64,000 bases of DNA from the NCBI GenBank assembly GCA_044226395.1, contig JBGAHD010000001.1, positions 1,116,001 through 1,180,000 on the forward strand, read 5' to 3'. Shown here one piece after another: positions 1-10,784 of this stretch (positions are counted from its first letter, which is position 1; each line of letters starts with the position of its first letter). A program made the translations under genes and the position numbers. This stretch comes from JBGAHD01 sp044226395. Lineage in GTDB: Bacteria > Pseudomonadota > Gammaproteobacteria > Xanthomonadales > Ahniellaceae. The notes below the pieces were generated by a model that saw only the letters and a program-made list of their open reading frames with translations, did not search any database and was not told where the DNA came from.

Positions 1-1
1 G

Positions 2-2332
<2,331 letters not shown>

Positions 2333-2399
2333 GCCGCTTGCCGGCCGCCACGCGCGTGGCGATACTTGCCCGGCGACGGCGATCAATCGCGGAGAGGCC

Positions 2400-2684
2400 A
2401 TGGTCACGATCAGCGTGCGCCACAAAGTGTCGGACTTCGAGACCTGGAAGCGCGCCTTCGACAGCGCGCGCGAGCATCGCCGCGCCGCCGGCGAAGTGGC
2501 CTGTCGCGTCTACGTGGCGCACGGTTCGCAGACCGATGTGATCGTGTCGATGGACTGGGAGTCGCTCGATCGCGCGCGCCAGTTCCTGGCCTCGCCGCAA
2601 TTGATGGAAGGCATGACCCGCGCCGGCGTGCGCGAAATGCCCAATATCCTGATCCTGGAACCGCGCGACAGCTATCAGCTGTAG
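2400..2684 (+). CDS. Small ABM-like dimeric alpha/beta-barrel protein, function unknown
   Basis: A 94-residue protein starting MVTISVRHKV, with a GGAGAG ribosome-binding site about eight bases before the ATG. The pattern of strand, helix with FETWKRAF, strand, and a later helix with ARQFLASPQLMEGM resembles the ferredoxin-like antibiotic-biosynthesis-monooxygenase/stress-responsive barrel fold. Such proteins dimerise and may be haem- or quinone-related enzymes, but many have no known activity. It lies 67 bases after metH and could be its last cotranscribed gene. No catalytic residues can be assigned. The fold call is from pattern only. Confidence 0.75.
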   Translation: MVTISVRHKVSDFETWKRAFDSAREHRRAAGEVACRVYVAHGSQTDVIVSMDWESLDRARQFLASPQLMEGMTRAGVREMPNILILEPRDSYQL

Positions 2685-2980
2685 TGGGCTAGGAAGCGAG
2701 CGGTTCGCGGTCGTCGACGCGCGGTCGAGATCACGGGGCGTTTCGCAAACCAGCCCCGACATTGCGCTCCGAGCTCCAGTCGCGGCGCTCTCGTTCACCG
2801 CCGCTGCTCGCGCCGCGGTCGCGACCACCCTGAAGAACTTTGACTCCAGACCCTCGACCATCCGGCAACGAGGCTGACACTTTTTGACTCGACTCACGCA
2901 TCACTGAATAGGCCCCGATCCATTCGCGGCCAGCGGCCCGCGCGAGCGGCCGCCCAACGCAACCGATGCCCAGGTGAGCC
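2685..2980. other. Intergenic region, 296 bases
   Basis: No gene, repeat or strong terminator is evident between the ABM-like gene and the AraC gene. A TTGACT box at 2884-2889 followed by an A/T-richer TGAATA at 2905-2910 (15-base spacing, shorter than ideal) is the best promoter-like element for the downstream regulator. Confidence 0.35.
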
Positions 2981-4087
2981 GTGCAGAAAATCCCCAGCAT
3001 GACCGTGCGCATGAGCTATCAGGACAACACGCTCTCGTCGCCCGTCCGCAATCGCAATGAACTCAACGTCATCCCCGATCACGAAACCCGCGTCATCATC
3101 CATCGCCTGCAGGGCGAGATCTCTTCCGGCGGCTGGTGGCCCGCGCACTTTCGCGTGGTCGTCGCCGGTCGCATCTATCTGCAAGCCGAGTCGCTTTACG
3201 TGCCCATGAACGCGGGCACGCTGTGGGTCTCCGACGCGGGCAGCCGCCACGCCGCGCGCGTCGCGACCGGCAGCGAGGCGACCGTGATCTCGCTGATCCC
3301 CGCCCGCGCCCTGATCGAACGCGCGCTGCCGCCCGAGCATTCGCAGGTCGTCGGCGCGCCGCCGTGGTTCGACTCGATCAGCCCGCCCGACGTGCACACC
3401 GCGCGCTTCGCGCGCGCCGTGCTGCAACACCACGCGGGCGTGCTGGCGCCGGAGCAACAAGACGACGATCGTCAGATCGAACGCCTGATCCAGGACATCG
3501 CGCTCGACCAGGAAGACATCCGCATCCGCGCCACGCACTGTCCCGGCCGCACGGCCCTGCACCGGCTCGACGTGATGACCCGGCTGCAGCGCGTGCGCGC
3601 CCTGCTCGACGCCGACTTTCGCGGCAATCTGTCGCTCAACGAGATGTCGCGCATCGCCAATACCTCGCGCGTGCATCTGTTGCGGCAGTTCCAGCACGTG
3701 TATGGCTCGACGCCGTTTCAGTATCTGGATCGGCGTCGCATCACGCTCGCCTCGGAGCTGCTGGCCGACGGCCGTCTGACCTGCATCGAGGTCGCGCGCG
3801 CCTATGGCTTCATTAATCGCTCGGCGTTCTCGCGCTGGTTCCGCTTGCGCACCGGCCTATCGCCCGAGATGTTCCGCTCGGTGATGCAGAACGATCGTCC
3901 CAATGGCGTGCGCGAGCCCGTGCCGATCGAAATCGACCGCACGCTTGGCGTGTGGAACGACCAACGCGCGATGCCGTGGAATGTCGATGCCTCGACCCAG
4001 TTCGGTGGCGACACGGAGGATTTCGAGGACCCGACCGTCAGTTTCCGAAGTCCACCGACGGAACCGTTCAAGCTGGGCCCCGCGTGA
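2981..4087 (+). CDS. AraC-family transcriptional regulator
   Basis: A cytoplasmic DNA-binding regulator of 368 residues. The N-terminal two thirds resemble an AraC_binding-like sensory domain without a recognisable ligand motif. Residues of about 195-300 form the paired helix-turn-helix domain, seen as LSLNEMSRIANTSRVHLLRQF, the linker RRRITLASELL and a second HTH with VARAYGFINRSAFSRWFR. About 65 residues of charged, low-homology sequence follow the HTH, which is longer than usual for the family. The start is taken as GTG 2981 because AGGTG lies four bases upstream; ATG 2999 is an alternative. Its target is unknown. It stands alone and converges on the next gene. Confidence 0.9.
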   Translation: MQKIPSMTVRMSYQDNTLSSPVRNRNELNVIPDHETRVIIHRLQGEISSGGWWPAHFRVVVAGRIYLQAESLYVPMNAGTLWVSDAGSRHAARVATGSEATVISLIPARALIERALPPEHSQVVGAPPWFDSISPPDVHTARFARAVLQHHAGVLAPEQQDDDRQIERLIQDIALDQEDIRIRATHCPGRTALHRLDVMTRLQRVRALLDADFRGNLSLNEMSRIANTSRVHLLRQFQHVYGSTPFQYLDRRRITLASELLADGRLTCIEVARAYGFINRSAFSRWFRLRTGLSPEMFRSVMQNDRPNGVREPVPIEIDRTLGVWNDQRAMPWNVDASTQFGGDTEDFEDPTVSFRSPPTEPFKLGPA

Positions 4088-4194
4088 TTCGCGCGCGTCG
4101 CGTCGTGGCGACACGGGTCGACATGGCGCGGCGCGATCGGTGATCCCGGGCGATATCCCCGCTGTCGACGATCACGCGCCGCGTGCGCTTGACC

Positions 4195-5310
4195 TCACTC
4201 GAAGCCGTTGGCGAACGTGATATCCGTGGGCAACTGCGTGGGCACGCAGTCATAGGTCTCTTGAATGCGCGGGCCGGTGTCGATGACTTCGAAATCGCTC
4301 ACCGACACGATCGGCGCGCCGGCCGTGGAATCGAACACGCGGGCACCGAGGCCGAGACTTGCCCAGGTCGTCGAGGTGAAGTTGTCACTCTCCGCGGTCA
4401 GCGCGACCGTGCCGCCATCGGCGAGCACGATGCCATAGCGCTGCATCGTGCGCAGGATCACCTGCGCCGCCGGCGGATACGCCGCGATGTTGAAACTCGA
4501 CTTCAAGCGCAGGCGCGCGCCATAGGCCACCGTGCCCGGCGGACCACTCGGCGCGCCGGCGTGCGAGCCCGGACGCACGTACAAGCGCCCCGCGACATTT
4601 GCCGGGGTGTTGGAATTGGCCATGCGCGGATTGGGCAAGATAAAGCGAATGGCATGACCCAGATGCCGATCGCCGACATTGGGCTGGGCCAGGGCCGCGG
4701 CCACTTCATCGGCATTGAACAGCAGCGGCGCGATCGGAAAACCCGCGGCATCGGCGCTGGTGCAGTGCTCGCCACGGCCGGCGGCGGGATACACGGTGTC
4801 GAGCCGCCATTTCACCAGGCACTGCGCCTGGATGGTGTTGCCCGAGACATTGGCGCGATAGACCTCGTACAGCGTGGTGTCCTGCACCACCAGCAGATGG
4901 CAATCGTCGTTGAACACGTCGCAGGTCAAGCCACTCTGCCCTTCGATGCGCGCGCCGACCGGCACCGGCACGCTGGTGCCCAGTGGTTCGCAGTCGGGCA
5001 AGTAGTACGCGTCATCGGGATTGGCGCTGGGTATCGACGTAATCGTGTACAGCGGCGCGCCGGCCTGCGCGCGCACGATGTTGAACGAGAAATCGATCTG
5101 CATGCGGCCATTGCCGAAGCCGCAAGCAACACCCGGCGAGGAGCACAGACCGGCCAGCGTGTTGATCATGCTGGTCGACGCGGGATCGGTCGCGGCGGCG
5201 GAGATGTCCTGATACCACACCGCGCCATTGGGAAAACGCGGTGGCGCCACGGCCAGCGCCTCGCCACACACCAGCGCCAAGGCGGCGCCCGTTAGCCAAA
5301 GTTTCATCAT
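4195..5310 (-). CDS. Secreted Cys-rich protein with C-terminal FANGFE tail
   Basis: An exported protein of 371 residues with a signal peptide at the start (MMKLWLTG...CGEALA, cleavage probably after ALA). The mature part has eight cysteines, an even number that suits periplasmic or extracellular disulfides. It is rich in Ser, Ala, Pro and Asn and shows no enzyme motif that I recognise. It ends exactly in ITFANGFE, resembling the short 'IF-x-(D/N)GFE' tails that I recall at the ends of many secreted Xanthomonadales proteins. The start is the first of two adjacent ATGs at 5310; a TTG at 5331 would add seven residues ahead of a normal signal peptide and is less likely. Function unknown. Confidence 0.8.
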   Translation of the reverse strand: MMKLWLTGAALALVCGEALAVAPPRFPNGAVWYQDISAAATDPASTSMINTLAGLCSSPGVACGFGNGRMQIDFSFNIVRAQAGAPLYTITSIPSANPDDAYYLPDCEPLGTSVPVPVGARIEGQSGLTCDVFNDDCHLLVVQDTTLYEVYRANVSGNTIQAQCLVKWRLDTVYPAAGRGEHCTSADAAGFPIAPLLFNADEVAAALAQPNVGDRHLGHAIRFILPNPRMANSNTPANVAGRLYVRPGSHAGAPSGPPGTVAYGARLRLKSSFNIAAYPPAAQVILRTMQRYGIVLADGGTVALTAESDNFTSTTWASLGLGARVFDSTAGAPIVSVSDFEVIDTGPRIQETYDCVPTQLPTDITFANGFE

Positions 5311-5519
5311 GCCCCCGAATTCGTTCCACAACGGATAACGCCACGCGCGCGTGTCAGCGCACGGTAGCCGTGACGAGAAACGAGGAAACGTGCGCGAACG
5401 CGCAAATCCTGCCGAGCGGCACCAGACAGCAGATTACGTCACGCGCGCGCTTGGACGCACGGTTGCGACGACGGCAAACCGGGAAATCCAGGCAATCGCG
5501 CTAGCTCTGACGCGCGGCC

Positions 5520-6179
5520 TTACCAGGTCAGATCGGGCGGAATGTCGTCCTCGCCCGAGGCGCCGGGTTCCGGCAACAAGGCCAGCGATTCCTCGAGAAT
5601 GTCGCGCGCCGCCAGCGCGATCTCGCGCGCGACCAGGATGTAGCGACCATTCCATTGCACCACGCCCAACTCGCCCGAGTTGAGCGCGAGGCGCTGCTCG
5701 CCCGTGACGTAGACGCGGCGAATCTTGCCGCCGTGATTGAAGTGCCGCGCCTCGTCGGCCTCGGGCACATTGCGCGCCTGGCCTTCGAGCAATTTGTTCA
5801 TGCGATCGCGGCGTTCCTTGCGTTCGCGAGCCTTCTGCTGCGCTTCGCGCTCGGCGCGCTCGCGTTCCTCGCGCTCGGCGCGCGCGCGCGCGGCATAGGC
5901 CTGCGCGAGATCGGGTTCGCCGCCGCCGCGAGGGGGCGAAGGTTCCTGACGGGGACGTTGCTGACGATTGGCGTCGCGGGAGCGCTCGCGATCGGGGCGC
6001 GCGGGCGCGCCGCCCTTGCCCTGCGCGCGATCACCGCCGTTGCCCTGCGCGCGATCGCCGGGCTTGCCGCCCGAGGGCTTGCGCGGACCGCCGGGGCGCG
6101 CGTCGCGCGCCGGTTCCTTCGCGGGCGAATTCTTGCCCAAACCGAGCGCCAACAACTGATCGCGCAAAGAGCCAGCCAT
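5520..6179 (-). CDS. DUF2058 (YaiL-like) protein
   Basis: A 219-residue cytoplasmic protein of the DUF2058 family, described in databases as nucleoprotein/polynucleotide-associated. The N-terminal MAGSLRDQLLALGL is the family's typical opening. Residues 17-85 are a disordered Arg/Gly/Pro-rich stretch, with a charged coiled coil from about 95 to 130 (repeated ARAEREERERAERE pattern). A conserved C-terminal domain contains RHFNHGGKIRRVYVT and LNSGELGVVQWNGRY. The basic, disordered centre fits nucleic-acid binding, but no activity is established. It lies 20 bases downstream of slyX in the same orientation and is probably cotranscribed with it. Confidence 0.9.
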   Translation of the reverse strand: MAGSLRDQLLALGLGKNSPAKEPARDARPGGPRKPSGGKPGDRAQGNGGDRAQGKGGAPARPDRERSRDANRQQRPRQEPSPPRGGGEPDLAQAYAARARAEREERERAEREAQQKARERKERRDRMNKLLEGQARNVPEADEARHFNHGGKIRRVYVTGEQRLALNSGELGVVQWNGRYILVAREIALAARDILEESLALLPEPGASGEDDIPPDLTW

Positions 6180-6199
6180 GGATCGACTTCCCGTTTCTC

Positions 6200-6415
6200 T
6201 CAGTAGTGCGGCGGTGGCGGTTCCTCGGTGACATCGTGGCTGACCGCCACGCGCACCGCGTCGACGCTCTCGCGCATGCGCGCCAGTTCGGCGCGCAGAC
6301 GCTCGACTTCGAGCGAGAGCGTCGCGACATCGCGGTTGAGCGTCTGGATCAGATCGTCCTGAAAGGCGATGCGGATTTCCAGCTCTTCCACGCGCGCGGG
6401 CAAGTTCTCGTTCAT
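6200..6415 (-). CDS. slyX: SlyX family protein
   Basis: A 71-residue coiled-coil protein. It shows the SlyX pattern: RVEELEIRIAFQDDLIQTLN near the N-terminus, a heptad-rich middle, and the diagnostic PPPHY at the C-terminus. SlyX is widespread in gammaproteobacteria and its function is unresolved. The start is taken at ATG 6415 (MNENLPARV); ATG 6427 would add four residues. It begins 29 bases after the last gene of the polysaccharide locus, on the same strand, so read-through is possible. The two are not known to be related in function. Confidence 0.92.
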   Translation of the reverse strand: MNENLPARVEELEIRIAFQDDLIQTLNRDVATLSLEVERLRAELARMRESVDAVRVAVSHDVTEEPPPPHY

Positions 6416-6444
6416 GTCACCGACCATTCGACAGGGCGGGGATT

Positions 6445-7134
6445 CTACTGGGGCGCGGCGGCGTCCAGCCAGCCCAGGTCGACGCAGCGCGTGCGCGCCT
6501 CGCGCGGCAGATCGGCGCGGGCGCAGACCGATTCGGCCAGACCGGCGCGATCGGCCGCGTCGATCCAGGCTTGTGGCTGGCGCGGCAACATCGCCGTGTA
6601 GCCTTGCGCGAGCAGTGGCGCGACGGCCGTGGCGCGCGCATCGGCATCGAGCCAGGCCAGGGCCAGGGCGCGTTGCACGCGGGTCTCGCGCGCGCCCAGG
6701 CGCACGGTGTCGCGCACGGCCTGTTGCCAGACCGCGTCGAAACGGCCGCGCGCCTGCAGGATTTCCATCAGCGTCAGGCGCGCGTAGGGCCAGCGCGGTC
6801 GTCGCGCGATGGCGCTGTTGGCGAAATCGCGCGCGCGGTCGAGCAGAGCCTCGCGATCTGCGTCTTCGCGTTGCGCCGCCCGCAGCCACCAGCGCGCTTC
6901 GAGTTCTAGCCAAGCGCCGCTGTCGGGTTGCAGCGCGCGCGCGCGATCGAGGCCGGCGCGCGCCGTCGTGGCGAAGGCTTGATCGCGGGCGTCGTCGGTG
7001 AGCGGCGTGGTCAGATAATCCTGCGCGGCGCGCGCGGCGGCATTGGCCATCGCCAAGTTCAAGGCCGCGAAGGCGAGCACGACGCACAGCGCGCCCGCGC
7101 CGGCGGCCAGCGCGCGTCGCGCCATCGGGGTCAC
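6445..7134 (-). CDS. Single-TM protein with TPR-like helical repeats, end of polysaccharide locus
   Basis: A 229-residue protein with one N-terminal hydrophobic segment (about residues 8-28, ALCVVLAFAALNLAMA). A helical, Ala/Arg/Leu-rich domain follows that resembles degenerate tetratricopeptide repeats (for example AWLELEARWWLRAA and RWPYARLTLMEILQARGRFDAVWQQAV). It is probably membrane-anchored with a periplasmic helical domain. GTG 7134 overlaps the TGA of the CpsB-like gene as GTGA, matching the coupling style of this locus; ATG 7125 is the alternative. Its position directly after the Wzc/CpsB pair suggests a structural or regulatory role in polymer export, by inference only. Not a family I can name. 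Confidence 0.75.
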   Translation of the reverse strand: MTPMARRALAAGAGALCVVLAFAALNLAMANAAARAAQDYLTTPLTDDARDQAFATTARAGLDRARALQPDSGAWLELEARWWLRAAQREDADREALLDRARDFANSAIARRPRWPYARLTLMEILQARGRFDAVWQQAVRDTVRLGARETRVQRALALAWLDADARATAVAPLLAQGYTAMLPRQPQAWIDAADRAGLAESVCARADLPREARTRCVDLGWLDAAAPQ

Positions 7135-7868
7135 GCCGCGCAGGCCTCGATCACACCGCGCGCGATCGCGGCGGGTCGGTCGCGGACGAGTCGCCAGGAT
7201 TCGGCTTCGCCAACGATGCGGGCGGCGGCTTGTCGTCCCGCTTCCAGGCGTGGCGGACGATGTTCGAGATTGTGCGCGTCGCTGGCCAGGATCGTGACCC
7301 AACCGCGCTCGAGCAGTTCGATCGCGCGCGCCCGCGCCAGCGGACCGAAACCGCCGTCGACGGCATCGGCCGTGACCTGCAGCAGCGCGCCTTCGGCGAT
7401 CAGGGGCGCGATCGCGTCGAGACGACGGATCACGTCCTTGTTGCGTTCGGGGTGGGCGATCATCGCGCGCACGCCGCGCTTGTGCAGCCAGGCGATCAAG
7501 CGATCGCTGCCCAGCGGCAATTGCCCGTGCGGGAATTCCAACAGCACCACGCGTTGGCCTTGATACTCGCCAATCAGGGGCAGTTCGCCAGTCTCGGCCC
7601 AGACCATCACCTCGGGCCCGGCGCGCACTTCACCGGCCACGCCCAAGTGCAGGGGGATGCCGAGTTCGCGCAGCTTGTCGCGCAGCGTCGCCGCGGCGGC
7701 GCGCGCGATGGCGTTGGTGTTTTCCCAGCGGCCGGGATGAAAATGCGGCGTCAGCACCGCGCCCGTGATGCCCGCGCGCACCGCCTCGCGCGCCAGGGCC
7801 ACCGACTCGTCGAGCGTGCGCGCGCCGTCATCGATGCCGGGCAAGAGATGGCAGTGCAGATCGATCAT
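7131..7868 (-). CDS. cpsB: PHP-domain tyrosine-protein phosphatase, CpsB/YwqE type
   Basis: Predicted manganese-dependent phosphatase of 245 residues that dephosphorylates the tyrosine cluster of the Wzc-type kinase encoded just upstream. Family metal ligands are visible: MIDLHCHLLPGIDDG at the start, LTPHFHPGRW near residue 40, GEV around residue 79, IAHPERN near residue 140, and ASDAHN near residue 195. This set is the classic PHP pattern of CpsB/CapC/YwqE proteins. It starts six bases after the kinase stop, so the two are cotranscribed. Kinase and phosphatase together normally cycle polymer length and export. Confidence 0.93.
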   Translation of the reverse strand: MIDLHCHLLPGIDDGARTLDESVALAREAVRAGITGAVLTPHFHPGRWENTNAIARAAAATLRDKLRELGIPLHLGVAGEVRAGPEVMVWAETGELPLIGEYQGQRVVLLEFPHGQLPLGSDRLIAWLHKRGVRAMIAHPERNKDVIRRLDAIAPLIAEGALLQVTADAVDGGFGPLARARAIELLERGWVTILASDAHNLEHRPPRLEAGRQAAARIVGEAESWRLVRDRPAAIARGVIEACAA

Positions 7869-7874
7869 CGACGC

Positions 7875-10091
7875 CTACTTGCTGCCGTGCGAGTAGCCGT
7901 AGTCGTGATGATAGCCATCACCGTAGTAGTAGTACTTGCCGTAACCATAGCGACCCTTGGTCGCGACCACGCGATTGACCACGGCGCCAATCAGCGGCGC
8001 GCCGACGCGACGCAGGCGCTTCAAGCCCTGATCGGCGAGCTGCCACGGCGTGGAATCGCTGCGCACCACGTAGACCACCGCGTGCACCAGGCGCGACAAC
8101 ACCAGGGCATCGCTGACCGCGCAAGCGGGCGCGCAGTCGATGATCACGTGATCGAAGGCATTGGACAGACTGGCGAGCGCGTCCTCGAAACGCTTCGACG
8201 ACAGCAACTCCTGCGGATTCGGCGGCACGGGACCGGCGGGCATCACGAAGACATTGCTGTCGCCCAAGCGCTGCACGCAATCGGAAATGCTGGCCTCGCC
8301 GGCGACGAAATGCGACAGGCCTTTTTCCGGCTTCAATTCCGGCAGACCGCGATGCACGGCGGGACGACGCATGTCGGCGTCGATCAACAACACCTTGCGC
8401 ATCTGACCGAGCGCGTGCGCGAGATTCACCGACAAGGTGGTCTTGCCCTCGCCCGGCACGGACGAGGTGATCAACAACCGTTTGTGTGGTTGATCGATCG
8501 CCGACAACAGCACGCCCGTGCGGATGGTGCGTACCGCCTCGGAGAACGAACTCTTGGGACTCTCGGCGAAGTGGCGCAGCGGCGTGCGATCGCCATCGCC
8601 CTTGGTGTCCAGGCGCGGCAATTGACCGAGCACGCCGATGCCCAGGCGCTGCTCCACGTCGTCCGGGCCCTTGAGCGTGTTGTCCAGATGATCGAGCAGG
8701 AAGGCCAGCGCCACGCCCAACAACAGTCCCAGCATTAGGCCCACCATCGCCGTGCGCTGCTTGTTCGGAAACACCGGCGCGCCGGGTTCGAGCGCGCCTT
8801 CGATGATGCGCGCGTTGGCGTTCTGCACGCCGCCGGCGGCGCTGGTCTCCTTCGAACGCGTCTGGAACTGCTCATACAGTTCGCGATTGGCCGTGACCTC
8901 GCGCTCGAGCCGCGACAGTTCGTATTGCTTGCGATTGATGTCGCGCACCTGACCCTTGGCCGAGCCCAGCTCGCCGCCGATCATGCCCTCGCGCTGACGC
9001 GCGGCGCTGTATTCACGCTCGATGCCATCGGCCACGCTCGCCAATTGCCGATCGAGCGCCGCGCGCGCGTTGTCGTAACTCGACTGCGCTTCGATGCGCT
9101 TGGGATGCTTGGGTCCGTAGCGCTGAGTCATCTCGCGCAGATTGCGTTCGGCCTCGACCAGGGCGGTCTTCAACTCACCGACCAGGGGATAGGTCGCGAG
9201 CGCCGGAACCGAATCCAGACTGCCACCCGAATCGCGCACCTGCTTGACCTGGCTGTACAGCGATTCCTTGTCGGCGCGCTCGCGCCGCGCCTGCGCCAGG
9301 CGTTCTGTGGCGAGTTCGAGTTCCTGCGTGGCCAGGCTGTCGACGCCTTTCACGTCGATCAAGCGCTCGCGATCGCGGTATTCCTGCAGCGCGCGTTCGG
9401 ATTCTTCGAGCTTCTGACGAAGCCCGGTCAGGCGTTCGTTCAACCACTGCGTCGCGGTCTCGGTCATCTGCAGACGACCTTCGAGCGTTTCCTCGATGTA
9501 GGCCTGCGGCAGCGTGTTGGCGAGCTTGGTGATCAAAGCCGGATCGGGCCCTTCGAACACCAGCTTCACCAACTGCGAATTGCGGATCGGCTGCACCTGC
9601 ACCGATCCTTGCACCAGGCCCACGGCCGACTCGAAGCGCGCAGCGTCGCTGGGCGGCTGGGCCGGCGCGGCATTGCCGCCGATCCAACGCGAGAGACTGA
9701 AAATGCCCGGCTTGGCCGGCGGCGTGTCGAAGGTCGCGAGGCCCAGCTTGTTGACCACGCGCTGCGCGATCGGCCGCGACTTCAGGATCTCGTACTGCGT
9801 TTGGTAGTACTCGCCGAAATCGAAACCCGGACTGTTCTGGTAGATCGCGTCGATCGAGACGAAGCGCGCGGCCTGGCGTTCGATCAGCAAGGTCGAGCCG
9901 GCGCGATAAATCGGCACGTCGGTCAGCGCCTTGAGCGTGCCCAGCACCGCGCCGATCAGGGCCAGGCCGATCACGCCCCACTTGTAGCGCAGCAGGGTGC
10001 GCAGGTAGTCCTGCAGATTGGGCATGCCGCTGGCGCGTTCGGCGCTGGCCTGCGGCTCGACGATCACATCCGTGCTGGGCGCGAGATTCAT
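7875..10091 (-). CDS. wzc: Wzc-like polysaccharide co-polymerase and BY-type tyrosine kinase
   Basis: An inner-membrane protein of 738 residues that controls polymer length and export. Transmembrane helices lie at about 38-56 and 449-466. Between them is a large periplasmic Wzz domain with coiled coil (about 210-280) and a GNVR-like region (320-420). The cytoplasmic kinase follows: Walker A SSVPGEGKT (543-551), Walker A' VLLIDADMRRP (567-577), Walker B HVIIDCAP (648-655). The C-terminal autophosphorylation cluster carries ten tyrosines (715-733). ATG 10091 (MNLAPSTD) is chosen over longer in-frame options because it leaves a normal N-terminus and a 55-base gap from the export gene. The partner phosphatase follows immediately. 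Confidence 0.95.
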   Translation of the reverse strand: MNLAPSTDVIVEPQASAERASGMPNLQDYLRTLLRYKWGVIGLALIGAVLGTLKALTDVPIYRAGSTLLIERQAARFVSIDAIYQNSPGFDFGEYYQTQYEILKSRPIAQRVVNKLGLATFDTPPAKPGIFSLSRWIGGNAAPAQPPSDAARFESAVGLVQGSVQVQPIRNSQLVKLVFEGPDPALITKLANTLPQAYIEETLEGRLQMTETATQWLNERLTGLRQKLEESERALQEYRDRERLIDVKGVDSLATQELELATERLAQARRERADKESLYSQVKQVRDSGGSLDSVPALATYPLVGELKTALVEAERNLREMTQRYGPKHPKRIEAQSSYDNARAALDRQLASVADGIEREYSAARQREGMIGGELGSAKGQVRDINRKQYELSRLEREVTANRELYEQFQTRSKETSAAGGVQNANARIIEGALEPGAPVFPNKQRTAMVGLMLGLLLGVALAFLLDHLDNTLKGPDDVEQRLGIGVLGQLPRLDTKGDGDRTPLRHFAESPKSSFSEAVRTIRTGVLLSAIDQPHKRLLITSSVPGEGKTTLSVNLAHALGQMRKVLLIDADMRRPAVHRGLPELKPEKGLSHFVAGEASISDCVQRLGDSNVFVMPAGPVPPNPQELLSSKRFEDALASLSNAFDHVIIDCAPACAVSDALVLSRLVHAVVYVVRSDSTPWQLADQGLKRLRRVGAPLIGAVVNRVVATKGRYGYGKYYYYGDGYHHDYGYSHGSK

Positions 10092-10146
10092 GGGCCGACT
10101 GACTCCAAAGGTTTCGCGCCCGCTGTCGTTCGGCGGCGCGCGGCGG

Positions 10147-10731
10147 CTAGAAGAAGCTTTCCTCGACCGTGACGATATCGCCCGGTCCGACCGGATCGTC
10201 CATGCCAACTTTGTGCCCGGTCTGGCTGTCGCGTTGTTGTTCCGGAATCAGCGTGATGCGCTTGTCGGACGCGCGCTCGGTGAGACCCCCGGCGAGCGAC
10301 ACGGCCTTGCGCACCGTCATGCCCGGCTGGAACGGAAAACTACCCGGGTTCTTCACCTGACCGTTGACGAAGAACGGTCGGTACTCGGTGATCGACACCG
10401 ACACGCGCGGATCGACCAGATAATCGCCTTCCAGCGCGGCCGCGATCTGTTTTTCCAAGGCCGCCGGCGTGGTGCCCGCGACCGAGAGTTCGCCCAGAAA
10501 CGGGTACGCCACGCGACCGTTGTCGCCGATCTTCACCGTGATCGACAACTCGGGCTCGTTGAACACTTGAATCGACACCGTGTCGCCAGCGCCGAGTCGG
10601 TAGTCTCGTGAACTAGACGGCGCGGATGCCGCGGGCGACGCCGTCGGCGTCGCGGCCTCAACGCGCGCGCCGATCAACAGCGCGCACAGCGTCAAGATGA
10701 TGACGAATCCGGTACGAATGTCAGCAGCCAT
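10147..10731 (-). CDS. Polysaccharide export protein, short Wza/GumB-like (SLBB)
   Basis: A 194-residue secreted or outer-membrane-associated protein. After a signal peptide (cleavage probably after RVEA) comes the Poly_export domain (YRLGAGDTVSIQVFNEPELS) and then one SLBB domain (FFVNGQVKNPGSFPFQPGMTVRKAVSLAGG). No lipobox cysteine is present, so it is not an obvious lipoprotein. It is shorter than E. coli Wza, like GumB-type proteins of Xanthomonas, and would need another outer-membrane component; the beta-barrel gene just upstream is a candidate. A clear AGGTGGAG ribosome site precedes ATG 10731 and fixes the start. Confidence 0.92.
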   Translation of the reverse strand: MAADIRTGFVIILTLCALLIGARVEAATPTASPAASAPSSSRDYRLGAGDTVSIQVFNEPELSITVKIGDNGRVAYPFLGELSVAGTTPAALEKQIAAALEGDYLVDPRVSVSITEYRPFFVNGQVKNPGSFPFQPGMTVRKAVSLAGGLTERASDKRITLIPEQQRDSQTGHKVGMDDPVGPGDIVTVEESFF

Positions 10732-10784
10732 GCTCCACCTCCATGCCAAGCTTCACGGGGCCGGACAAAACCCCCTGTGAACAC

